From the NCBI GenBank assembly GCA_964594775.1, contig CAZQNO010000002.1, positions 53,555-117,554 of the forward strand: a stretch of 64,000 bases of DNA, written 5' to 3'. The notes under the pieces were generated by a model. It did not search any database, had not been told where the DNA came from, and saw nothing but the letters and a program-made list of their open reading frames with translations. Within the stretch, counting starts at the first letter, position 1. The number at the start of each line of letters is the position of its first letter. Of this stretch, positions 53,336 through 60,253 are shown piece by piece. A program made the translations under genes and the position numbers. The stretch is from CAYFVU01 sp964594775 (GTDB taxonomy: Bacteria; Spirochaetota; Spirochaetia; DSM-16054; Sediminispirochaetaceae).

Positions 53336-55324
53336 ATGAAAGAATTCAAGGTCGTCTCCGACTACAGCCCCTCAGGAGATCAGGGCAGGGCAATTGAGGG
53401 GCTGGCCTCCGGTATCGAGGAAGGCATAAGCGCACAGACCCTCAAGGGGGTCACGGGCTCGGGAAAGACCTACACGATGGCGAAGATCATCGAGAAGGTG
53501 CAGCGGCCGACCCTCGTGGTGAGCCACAACAAGACCCTGGCGGCCCAGCTCTATCGTGAGTTCAAGAGCTACTTTCCCGAGAACGCCGTAGAGTACTTCG
53601 TAAGCTACTACGACTACTACCAGCCGGAGGCCTACGTGCCTTCCCGGGACCTCTACATCGAAAAGGATGCCTCGATCAATGAAGAAATAGAACGGCTCCG
53701 TCTCTCGGCCACCAGCGCCCTTATGGACAGGAAGGATGTCGTTGTCGTTGCCACCGTCTCCTGCATCTACGGCCTGGGGAGTCCCGAGAGCTTCAAAGAT
53801 ATGCGAGTGGAGATCGGGCTTGGCTTGGAGATCGACATTCACGATCTTGCCAGGCAGTTCATCGCCCTGCAGTACGATCGAAACGATGCGGTCCTGCAGC
53901 GGGGCGCAATCCGCATCCGGGGAGATGTCCTGGAGGTGTTTCCCGCCTATCTGCAGGAGGCCTACCGGGTGGAGCTCGACTGGGACACGGTGGAACGGAT
54001 ACGACGGATCGATCCTTTAAGCGGCGGGACCCTGGAGGAACTGGATGAAGTGACGGTCTATCCGGCGAAACACTTCGTGATGCCGGCGGAGCAGATCCGC
54101 GCGGCCCTGCAGGCCGTCCGAGATGAGCTGGAAGAGCGGTATGAAAGCCTCAGTGCTGCCGGCAAGATTGTCGAAGCCCAGCGGCTGCGTACCCGCACCG
54201 AATACGACCTGGAGATGCTCGAGGAGATGGGCTACTGTACCGGCATCGAGAACTACTCCCGCCATTTGAGCGGCCGCAGGGAGGGGGAGCGGCCGGCGGT
54301 CCTCATCGATTACTTTCCCGATGGCTTTCTCTCCTTCATAGACGAGTCCCACGTGACCATCCCGCAGGTCGGGGCGATGTACGAGGGAGACCGGTCTCGT
54401 AAACAGAACTTGGTGAATCACGGCTTTAGACTTCCTTCGGCCCTCGACAACCGGCCCTTGATTTACGCCGAGTTCGAGGAGCTCCTCAGCAGGGTGGTCT
54501 ATGTCTCCGCTACTCCGGGGACGGAGGAGCTGCGAAAGAGCGGAAAGCTCGTGGAGCAGATCATTCGGCCGACGGGCCTCTTGGATCCGGAGATCGAGGT
54601 CCGCTCCTCGGAGGGGCAGATCGAAGATCTGTACGCGGAGATCCGCCGCCGCTTAGAGGCGGACGAGCGGACCCTGGTAACGACCCTCACGAAGAAGATG
54701 GCCGAAGACCTCACCGACTATCTTTCCGGTCTGGGGCTGAAAGTCCGCTATCTCCACTCGGAGGTCGAGACCATCGAACGGGTGGAGATTCTCCGCGACC
54801 TGCGCGGCGGCAAGTTCGACGTTCTGGTGGGAATCAATCTCCTTCGTGAAGGTTTGGACCTGCCGGAAGTGAGTCTCATCGCCATCCTCGATGCCGACAA
54901 AATCGGTTTTCTTCGTTCGGCCACCAGCCTCATCCAGACCATCGGCAGGGCGGCGAGAAATGAGCACGGCAAGGTCATCATGTACGCCGACCGGCGTTCC
55001 AAGGCGATGGAAGAGGCGATAAACGAGACCGACCGGCGCAGGGAAATCCAAATCGAATACAACCGAAAGCACGGTATTACCCCCACCACCATACGCAAGG
55101 CAGTGCAGGACATTCTCATACGCCGGAAAGAAGAGGCGAAGACGGGAGAGAAGGCCGATATCGAGGTCCTCAAAAAGGGTTACAACATCCTCGTGGCGAA
55201 GGACCGAAATCGGCTCATCAAAAAGCTCGAGGAAGTCATGCTCGAGCATGCGAAGAACCTGGAGTTCGAACAGGCGGCGGTGGTGCGAGACGAAATAGAG
55301 GAGCTGCGGAGGATGGGGGGCTGA
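53336..55324 (+). CDS. uvrB: excinuclease ABC subunit B
   Basis: A 662-residue nucleotide-excision repair helicase. Walker A is in GVTGSGKTYT (38-47), the damage-probing hairpin is YYDYYQPEAYVPSRDLYIEKD, helicase motifs include DESHVTIPQ and QTIGRAARN, and the C-terminal UVR domain that binds UvrC is EFEQAAVVRDEIEEL. Length is standard. No uvrA or uvrC is in view. The gene lies after htrA and ends at the border of the sigma-54 island. Confidence 0.97.
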   Translation: MKEFKVVSDYSPSGDQGRAIEGLASGIEEGISAQTLKGVTGSGKTYTMAKIIEKVQRPTLVVSHNKTLAAQLYREFKSYFPENAVEYFVSYYDYYQPEAYVPSRDLYIEKDASINEEIERLRLSATSALMDRKDVVVVATVSCIYGLGSPESFKDMRVEIGLGLEIDIHDLARQFIALQYDRNDAVLQRGAIRIRGDVLEVFPAYLQEAYRVELDWDTVERIRRIDPLSGGTLEELDEVTVYPAKHFVMPAEQIRAALQAVRDELEERYESLSAAGKIVEAQRLRTRTEYDLEMLEEMGYCTGIENYSRHLSGRREGERPAVLIDYFPDGFLSFIDESHVTIPQVGAMYEGDRSRKQNLVNHGFRLPSALDNRPLIYAEFEELLSRVVYVSATPGTEELRKSGKLVEQIIRPTGLLDPEIEVRSSEGQIEDLYAEIRRRLEADERTLVTTLTKKMAEDLTDYLSGLGLKVRYLHSEVETIERVEILRDLRGGKFDVLVGINLLREGLDLPEVSLIAILDADKIGFLRSATSLIQTIGRAARNEHGKVIMYADRRSKAMEEAINETDRRREIQIEYNRKHGITPTTIRKAVQDILIRRKEEAKTGEKADIEVLKKGYNILVAKDRNRLIKKLEEVMLEHAKNLEFEQAAVVRDEIEELRRMGG

Positions 55325-55361
55325 TGCCTCCACACACTCCCCCGGAGCGCGCCGAAATAGT

Positions 55362-55487
55362 TCAGCTGTCCTTCCGCAGTTCCGCCCTTATTTCCCTTTC
55401 CGCCTTCGTTTCGGCAATGGAGCCGTACTCCCCGACCTCCCGGAACATCGATATTACCTCATCCCTCCTGCTTTCTATAAGCGACAA
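55362..55487 (-). CDS. possible small protein, 41 residues
   Basis: A short reverse frame with TTG start and TGA stop in the 196-base gap after uvrB, 33 bases downstream of the sigma-54 activator and in its direction. The predicted peptide is charged and helical, with RRDEVISMFREVGEYGSIAE in the middle. An internal ATG with AGGAGG before it could start a 28-residue version. It could be a real small protein, an activator partner, or the relic of a longer gene. Evidence is only composition and position. Confidence 0.3.
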   Translation of the reverse strand: MSLIESRRDEVISMFREVGEYGSIAETKAEREIRAELRKDS

Positions 55488-55520
55488 TTATGCCCATTGG
55501 TTCCAGGCGCGGGGACCCAA

Positions 55521-57137
55521 CTAATGCTTCTGTCTGTTTTCTCTTTCCTCCTCATATTTATCGATCCAGTAGCTGAGGGACTGGTAGTTGGGCAAGCCAA
55601 GGAGACGGGCGGCCTGTGCCTTTACCCCCGCCGCCTCATCGAGGGCCCGGTAGATATAGTGTCTGCGTATCTCTTCAAGCAGCGTGTCGAGGTTGAAATC
55701 GCGGCCGAGGGGCCGCTGTAGATAGTCTTTAGCGGCGGGGCTATCAGGCGCCGCGGTTTCTCCGGCCGCGGCTGAGACAGCTGCCGCACTTTCATTCATG
55801 CCGGTGCGGGCCCTCTCCGGTAAAAGGTCTTCCGCGTCGCCCTTCGCTAGAAACTGTTTCATCACTCTTTCGCCGATGCGTTCACCGGAACTCCACAGAC
55901 ATACACGAGTGAGGGCGTTTATTAACTCTCTCACGTTTCCCGGCCAAAAATGGTCCAACAGGACTTTTCGGGCACCGACGCCGATCTGCTTCTTTTTATA
56001 GGTACTTACGGAAGAAAATTTTTCGTTGAGATCGGCAAGAAAGTGATCGACCAAAAGATGTATGTCCTTACCCCGTTTCCGAAGAGGAGGAACGTGGATT
56101 ACTCCCACGGCAATACGGTAGAAAAGATCGTCGCGAAAATCCCCGCCCCTGTTGCTGAGGAGGGAACGGTTGGTCGCGCTTATGAGTCTGAAATCGGAGC
56201 TTCTCTTCTTTGTGCTGCCGACCCTGTGAAAGCTGCTGTCGTTGAGCACGCGCAGAAGAAGTACCTGGACCTCCAGAGGAAGTTCTCCGACCTCGTCGAG
56301 AAAGAGCGTACCTCCGTGGGCCTCTTCGATATAGCCCGTTTTTTCCGCCGCTGCGCCGGTAAAGGCTCCTTTGGCGTAACCGAAGAGCTCGGATTCTACG
56401 AGGCCCGCCGGAAGGGCGCCGCAGTTGACGGCGATAAAGGGGCCGTCGGCCCGGGAGGAGGCGGCATGGACCGCCCGGGCAAAGAGCTCTTTTCCCGTAC
56501 CGGATTCTCCGAGAAAGAGCAGGGGAACATCGAAGCGGGCCGCCCGGCGGGCCATGTTTACCGTGTCCTTCATGATCTGCGATTGATGGATGATGGTATC
56601 GAAGGCGGGATTGTCGGGAAGCAACTCGTCGGAAATGGAGAGGATTTGATCGTCGATTCGACGTCCGTATTTCGGACGGTACTCGGCGAGGATCTCGAAG
56701 GGGAGGCTGACCTCTCTTACTCCCATCTCCCTGCTCGTTTCGATGAGGCGGGCCTGATGCTTGCCGCCGGCCATGAGGATCCAGGTGGCGGCCATGGCGG
56801 GAGTCCCCGGACTGAGATGAAAGGTCAGCTCGCAGCGGGGCCGCTGCAGCAGAAACTCTTCGATAAACCAATGGGCGTGTTCATAGATCTCGGCGTACTC
56901 GGTGGGACTGCTGAGATCTACGAGCTTGAGAATGACTTCCAGCCTGTCGGCACTTTTCTCCAGCCATCGGAGATACGTCTCGCTTTCGGTCTTAGGGTAG
57001 TTGGAAAGGAGGATGACCGCGGCGTAGTCTTCGGCTTTGAGAGCCTGGAGGATCGGCCCTGTCCCCACTTCCGTCTCTCCCCAGGCGGCGCGGATGTCGG
57101 TCTTACCGAGCCATGCACAGAGTATTCGAGGCTTCAT
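55521..57137 (-). CDS. sigma-54-dependent activator with RtcR/CARF-like sensor domain
   Basis: The start is ATG 57137, not the open extension upstream, giving 538 residues. Residues 1-185 are a Rossmann-type sensor: ILCAWLGKTDIR, a Tyr/Ser-rich turn, and LTFHLSPGTPAMAATWILMA (105-123), which lines up with the ligand strand of the RtcR CARF domain. The AAA+ domain has GESGTGKE (210-217), the sigma-54-contact loop GAFTGA (257-262), TLFLDEVGEL (277-286) and the Arg finger in FRDDLFYRI. A Fis-type helix-turn-helix ends the protein (about 500-526). CARF domains bind cyclic oligoadenylates or related nucleotides, the likely signal. No rtcA/rtcB is near; the targets appear to be the genes at 57-64 kb. 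Confidence 0.88.
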   Translation of the reverse strand: MKPRILCAWLGKTDIRAAWGETEVGTGPILQALKAEDYAAVILLSNYPKTESETYLRWLEKSADRLEVILKLVDLSSPTEYAEIYEHAHWFIEEFLLQRPRCELTFHLSPGTPAMAATWILMAGGKHQARLIETSREMGVREVSLPFEILAEYRPKYGRRIDDQILSISDELLPDNPAFDTIIHQSQIMKDTVNMARRAARFDVPLLFLGESGTGKELFARAVHAASSRADGPFIAVNCGALPAGLVESELFGYAKGAFTGAAAEKTGYIEEAHGGTLFLDEVGELPLEVQVLLLRVLNDSSFHRVGSTKKRSSDFRLISATNRSLLSNRGGDFRDDLFYRIAVGVIHVPPLRKRGKDIHLLVDHFLADLNEKFSSVSTYKKKQIGVGARKVLLDHFWPGNVRELINALTRVCLWSSGERIGERVMKQFLAKGDAEDLLPERARTGMNESAAAVSAAAGETAAPDSPAAKDYLQRPLGRDFNLDTLLEEIRRHYIYRALDEAAGVKAQAARLLGLPNYQSLSYWIDKYEEERENRQKH

Positions 57138-57143
57138 GCAGAG

Positions 57144-57172
57144 ATGATACAATAAATTTTGTTTTTGCACAA
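57144..57172 (-). promoter_or_regulatory. sigma-70-type promoter of the sigma-54 activator, possibly leaderless
   Basis: Reverse strand: TTGTGC (57172-57167), 17-base spacer, TATCAT (57149-57144). The expected start of transcription falls at or next to the ATG at 57137, and no ribosome site is seen, so the mRNA may be leaderless. Confidence 0.5.
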
Positions 57173-57185
57173 GTTTTTTTCTGTG
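57149..57185. promoter_or_regulatory. putative autoregulatory sites in the activator promoter
   Basis: The 14-mer ACAATAAATTTTGT (57149-57162) overlaps the promoter spacer, and CACAAGTTTTTTTCTGTG (57168-57185) is an imperfect inverted repeat over the -35 box. Both resemble the 14-bp near-palindromes upstream of the sigma-54 promoters. The activator binding here would suit negative autoregulation. This is inference from likeness. Confidence 0.45.
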
Positions 57186-57232
57186 TTCCCGGCGGCTCCA
57201 ACACGGCACTACAGGCGGCACTGCCGGCAGGC

Positions 57233-57724
57233 TTACATATTCAGCCAATAGAGCTCCTCCGGTTTGTCGAGATTCCAGAGCCGCCAATCGGCGTCCATGG
57301 CGCTGGAAATCCCGCCGACTATTTGATAGTCGATAGGAATCCAGTAGCCGGGGCGCACCTCCGTCCCGCCTGCATAGGTTCCCTGCCGGATACGGAAGTA
57401 GCCGAGACCGTCAATCGGCCGCGCCGACCAGACAAGGGCTATGGCATGACCATATCCGCCGTCCGGAGGATAGTATCTGCCGACCTTGCAGTTCCATCCC
57501 CAGAAGCGGAGCATGCCGCAGGTGTAGAGCGCGAAGTCTTCACAGTCGCCTCCTCCCAGCTTGAGGAACTGATCTGGAGGAAGGGCAAAGGTGTTCGCCC
57601 GGTAGGTGAACCGGCCGTAGGTCTCTTCCTGAAAACGTTTGACCTCGGCCCAGCTGAGATGTCCGTTGGAGTCGGTATCCGCCTCTATGTAGCGGGCGAA
57701 TAGGTTCTTGTCATTGATCCCGGT
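57233..57724 (-). CDS. EF-hand plus transglutaminase-like cysteine protease domain (5' end in gap)
   Basis: The 163 visible C-terminal residues run from an assembly gap. First comes a textbook EF-hand loop, DTDSNGHLSWAE (calcium ligands at positions 1, 3, 5 and 12). Next is a transglutaminase-fold domain with catalytic Cys in GGGDCEDFALY, His in GYGHAIALVW and Asp in YWIPIDYQ. Such domains act as proteases or crosslinkers in the cell envelope. The beginning is missing; the part across the gap (57825-58319) runs the same way and ends in a Pro-rich linker, so both are probably one gene. The gap length is unknown, so the frame cannot be checked. Confidence 0.75.
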   Translation of the reverse strand, partial: TGINDKNLFARYIEADTDSNGHLSWAEVKRFQEETYGRFTYRANTFALPPDQFLKLGGGDCEDFALYTCGMLRFWGWNCKVGRYYPPDGGYGHAIALVWSARPIDGLGYFRIRQGTYAGGTEVRPGYWIPIDYQIVGGISSAMDADWRLWNLDKPEELYWLNM

Positions 57725-57824
57725 NNNNNNNNNNNNNNNNNNNNNNNNNNNNNNNNNNNNNNNNNNNNNNNNNNNNNNNNNNNNNNNNNNNNNNNNNNNN
57801 NNNNNNNNNNNNNNNNNNNNNNNN
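57725..57824. other. assembly gap (100 N)
   Basis: A run of exactly 100 N, the usual placeholder for unknown length. It cuts a reverse-strand gene at a Pro/Thr-rich segment (PPKPPTPTPAP on one side), so a short tandem repeat may have stopped assembly. Confidence 0.95.
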
Positions 57825-58319
57825 GGGGGCAGGCGTTGGCGTTGGAGGTTTCGGCGGCAGCGTATCGGCGTCTTTTTCCCACACAACGGGAGTTACCGAA
57901 TAGCCGCTGTGTGCCTCTGTTTCGATGAGATCGACAACGGCACCGATAAGGACGATGCAGATCGTTCCTGCCGAGACGATGCGCCAGCAGGTAAAGAAAA
58001 CGGCAGCATACAAGCCTATAAAATGTAAGAGGTCCCTTTCCTTCCTCTGTGCCGGCACGGTTTTTGTCGGCGGAATTTGGCTTGTGGAGGGGCAGATCTT
58101 TTTCCCTACTATTCGCATTCTGCGGAGGGCAAAGGTCCGTTCCTCGCCGCGGAGCCGGCAAAAGGCGCGGAGGGAGAGCATGCCGTGGGATGAATAGATT
58201 TGCTTCGGGGTTACGCGCCTGAGACTGCGGATCCCCTCTCTGTTTTCATACGAAATGAGAAGCGAATCATGTGTCTGCAGCGCCCTCTGAAGAATCGCTA
58301 CTAGTTCACGCTCATCCAT
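57825..58319 (-). CDS. WYL-domain membrane protein (3' end in gap)
   Basis: The 165 visible residues start at ATG 58319. Residues 1-70 match a WYL domain (SLLISYENREGIRSLRRVTP, then LRAFCRLRGEERTFALRRM), a fold that in regulators senses nucleotides or nucleic acid. A hydrophobic region (about 105-140, one or two helices) anchors it to the membrane, and a Pro/Thr-rich linker runs into the gap. A WYL domain without DNA-binding part, on a membrane protein that probably continues as an EF-hand/transglutaminase enzyme, is unusual. A sigma-54 promoter lies immediately upstream. Confidence 0.65.
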
Positions 58320-58329
58320 GTAAGTAGAT

Positions 58330-58347
58330 TTGCAGGAAACGTGCCAA
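58330..58347 (-). promoter_or_regulatory. sigma-54 promoter of the WYL-domain gene
   Basis: Reverse strand TTGGCACGTTTCCTGCAA: GG and GC separated by 10 bases. The predicted transcription start is about 58320, one base before the ATG at 58319, so this mRNA would be leaderless or nearly so. Confidence 0.75.
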
Positions 58348-58397
58348 GAAAATGCAGCTGAAACAGGGATAAAAGCCGGGTCTGGACTGCAACGGAA

Positions 58398-58435
58398 CAC
58401 AAAAATATTTGTTAAGCACAGAAAATTTTGTTTCA
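58398..58435. promoter_or_regulatory. 38-bp enhancer-like block with two 14-bp near-palindromes (copy 1)
   Basis: The block contains ACAAAAATATTTGT and, 19 bases on, ACAGAAAATTTTGT. It lies between the two divergent sigma-54 promoters (58347 and 58461), so one block could serve both. A second block at 61636-61673 matches it at 29 of 38 positions with no gap. This is the expected position for activator binding upstream of sigma-54 promoters. Confidence 0.7.
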
Positions 58436-58460
58436 CAGCGGGCTTTGTACGAGCGGAAAC

Positions 58461-58478
58461 TTGGCATACAACTTGCTT
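58461..58478 (+). promoter_or_regulatory. sigma-54 promoter of the 143-residue protein gene
   Basis: TTGGCATACAACTTGCTT has GG-N10-GC spacing and near-consensus ends. The expected start is about 58488, followed by AAGGAG and the ATG at 58516. Confidence 0.85.
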
Positions 58479-58515
58479 CATAAGAAAAAATTCTTTTGCA
58501 AGGAGATACTATTCT

Positions 58516-58947
58516 ATGGCGGAAATTTTCGACCCGGAACAAATCCTCACGATGAAGTATTTTCGAGCCACCGGAGAAGGCGAGGAAATAGCGAAGGAAC
58601 TGGCGGAGGAGGCCGGCTTCGGAGTGCCGGTGTTTATCATACAGAGTCTTTACGACGAGCTGCTGCCGGATTCGGTTACCGCGAACTTCGGGATCAGCAG
58701 ACAGCAGAATATCATCGACACCCTGCGACTGCTCTTCAGGCTCAGTCAGACGGCAGAAGACAACACGGTCATATTTGAAACGGCAGTTCCCCATTGGAAC
58801 CCACAGTACATGGGTTTTGAGGCGAAAGGTCTCACGCTTGCCGCTACCCTTTTTACGGCAAAAGACAGTCCCTTCATCGTGATATCACACTACGGCGATG
58901 TTCGGGACATTTTCGAGGGCTGGATTCCGCCGCCGCACGGGAGTTGA
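58516..58947 (+). CDS. hypothetical protein, 143 residues, sigma-54 controlled
   Basis: ATG 58516 has AAGGAG at 11 bases and follows a sigma-54 promoter; the longer open frame upstream is not supported. The protein has no signal peptide or membrane helix. It has a mixed alpha/beta pattern (PVFIIQSLYDELLPDSVTAN; GLTLAATLFTAKDSPFIVIS) and a short C-terminal tail rich in Pro and Gly. I do not recognise a family. It is transcribed divergently from the WYL gene across a shared enhancer-like block, so its product is likely part of the same response. Confidence 0.75.
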   Translation: MAEIFDPEQILTMKYFRATGEGEEIAKELAEEAGFGVPVFIIQSLYDELLPDSVTANFGISRQQNIIDTLRLLFRLSQTAEDNTVIFETAVPHWNPQYMGFEAKGLTLAATLFTAKDSPFIVISHYGDVRDIFEGWIPPPHGS

Positions 58948-58967
58948 TTCGCAGGTAAAACGAGCTT

Positions 58968-58984
58968 TTGGCACGAACCTTGCT
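58968..58984 (+). promoter_or_regulatory. sigma-54 promoter of the 144-residue membrane protein gene
   Basis: TTGGCACGAACCTTGCT shows GG-N10-GC. The expected start is about 58995, with AAGGAGG and the ATG at 59041 downstream. No enhancer-like block is seen in the coding sequence just upstream. Confidence 0.85.
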
Positions 58985-59040
58985 GTATAGAAGTCAGGTA
59001 GTGCGGAGCACCGCCGGGAAAAATTACAAGGAGGTCATAC

Positions 59041-59475
59041 ATGAAAAAACGTGTAGTGACGGCATTGATTATCATCTCCCTTCTCATCGCCCCCTTAGCC
59101 GCGGCGGCGGAGGAAGGGCCGGGGGATTCAGGATCAACAGCCGCGGCACCGGACAGCACATCGCTGAGCTCTTCCGAGTCCTACAACACCGGACTGATGC
59201 GGGCGAAGCTGGAGCACAGCTCAGGCGGCTGGGTAGCCGCGGGACTGATCAGCGGCGGTCTCTTCTCCTGGCTCGGCACCGGTATCACCGTCCTCATTGC
59301 AAGCGGCTCAGACCCGTCGCCGAACTACATCCCCGAAGAGGTGAAGGACAGCAGCTACATCATGGGCTATAAGAAGGAAGCGAAGAGGAAGAACGTGCGT
59401 TCGGCGGCGATACCGGGGGTCATCATGTCCTCCCTCTGGACCGTCCTTGTGATTTCGGCTGCAAGCGCCCAGTAG
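59041..59475 (+). CDS. small exported membrane protein, 144 residues
   Basis: The protein begins with a signal peptide or first helix (VTALIIISLLIAPLAAAA), followed by a Ser/Gly/Glu-rich stretch (23-48). Two more hydrophobic helices follow, WVAAGLISGGLFSWLGTGITVLIA and AAIPGVIMSSLWTVLVISAA, joined by a charged loop. The family is unknown to me. It has a strong ribosome site and its own sigma-54 promoter. The stop codon abuts an assembly gap, but the 11 bases GCGCCCAGTAG repeat on the far side, so the end is probably genuine. Confidence 0.75.
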   Translation: MKKRVVTALIIISLLIAPLAAAAEEGPGDSGSTAAAPDSTSLSSSESYNTGLMRAKLEHSSGGWVAAGLISGGLFSWLGTGITVLIASGSDPSPNYIPEEVKDSSYIMGYKKEAKRKNVRSAAIPGVIMSSLWTVLVISAASAQ

Positions 59476-59575
59476 NNNNNNNNNNNNNNNNNNNNNNNNN
59501 NNNNNNNNNNNNNNNNNNNNNNNNNNNNNNNNNNNNNNNNNNNNNNNNNNNNNNNNNNNNNNNNNNNNNNNNNNN
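59476..59575. other. assembly gap (100 N), probably a contig overlap
   Basis: The 11 bases before the gap (GCGCCCAGTAG) are repeated immediately after it. This suggests that two contigs overlap by 11 bases and that little or no sequence is missing, though a collapsed repeat is possible. Confidence 0.85.
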
Positions 59576-59607
59576 GCGCCCAGTAGAAAAACCGGTAAAA
59601 AGTTGAA

Positions 59608-59635
59608 CGGTAAAAAGTACATCCCATAATGTGCA
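59608..59635 (+). promoter_or_regulatory. sigma-70-type promoter before the lipoprotein gene
   Basis: TTGAAC, a 16-base spacer and CATAAT lie about 40 bases before the lipoprotein start. No sigma-54 motif is found here. Two copies of CGGTAAAAAGT surround the -35 element. Confidence 0.45.
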
Positions 59636-59664
59636 TCACAAAAAGTAGACTATTTTAGACAGGG

Positions 59665-60189
59665 ATGGAGAAGAAAATGATGAGAAGAATTGTTCACAAG
59701 AGTATTCTGATAATTTTCGCCGCAGGACTGATTATCGCTGCCGCAGGCTGCAGGGGAGCGAAGGGAGATGTCTACGTGGGCTACAGCTGGACTTCCGCTC
59801 CGCTGTACCTCTACGATGAAAATCCCTCGGTCCCCGCAACGGTCAGCAACGGAGCCTATTACACGACAAACGAGGGTGATTACTACATGGAATACACCGC
59901 CTGGGACAGCTCCTCCTGGTGGATGGTGTACTCGATCATCGCAAATGAGGGAGAGGCCTTCTTCAAAAACGGGGAGCCGGCATATTTCGAAATCGCCCTC
60001 TACTCATTCGGCCCGAGCATCTACCGGTGGAACGATGCCCGCGGAATCACCTCTGCCGAGGCGAATCCTGAGAGCGGCGAACCGGAGCCCTATGCGGGAC
60101 GAGGCGACAGCGGCACCGAAACGGTGGTGTGCGGGGATTACACGATGCGTATGGAATATGGGCGCAAGAATGAGAAGGAAATGGAATGA
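59665..60189 (+). CDS. lipoprotein of unknown function, 174 residues
   Basis: Start at ATG 59665 or, better spaced from GGAG, at 59677. The signal peptide (SILIIFAAGLIIAAAGC) has a lipobox with Cys at about residue 29. The mature part is rich in Tyr, Trp and Ser with alternating strands (YYMEYTAWDSSSWWMVYSII; AYFEIALYSFGPSIYRW), ending in a charged tail, and looks like a small beta-domain. No family is recognised. It sits between the sigma-54-controlled membrane protein and the PrsW gene. Confidence 0.72.
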   Translation: MEKKMMRRIVHKSILIIFAAGLIIAAAGCRGAKGDVYVGYSWTSAPLYLYDENPSVPATVSNGAYYTTNEGDYYMEYTAWDSSSWWMVYSIIANEGEAFFKNGEPAYFEIALYSFGPSIYRWNDARGITSAEANPESGEPEPYAGRGDSGTETVVCGDYTMRMEYGRKNEKEME

Positions 60190-60253
60190 TTGAAGTTGCG
60201 GGAGCGGCGAAACTGTGCGAGACTGGAAGGCATAGAGAAAAGAGGATTATTCT

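Noticed and set aside
55324..55524. 66-residue forward frame after uvrB
   Set aside because: It overlaps the uvrB stop, has no ribosome site of its own, and its composition is that of an antisense shadow.
57138..57287. 50-residue extension of the sigma-54 activator
   Set aside because: It would run through the promoter and the end of the transglutaminase gene, and RtcR-type proteins begin near ATG 57137.
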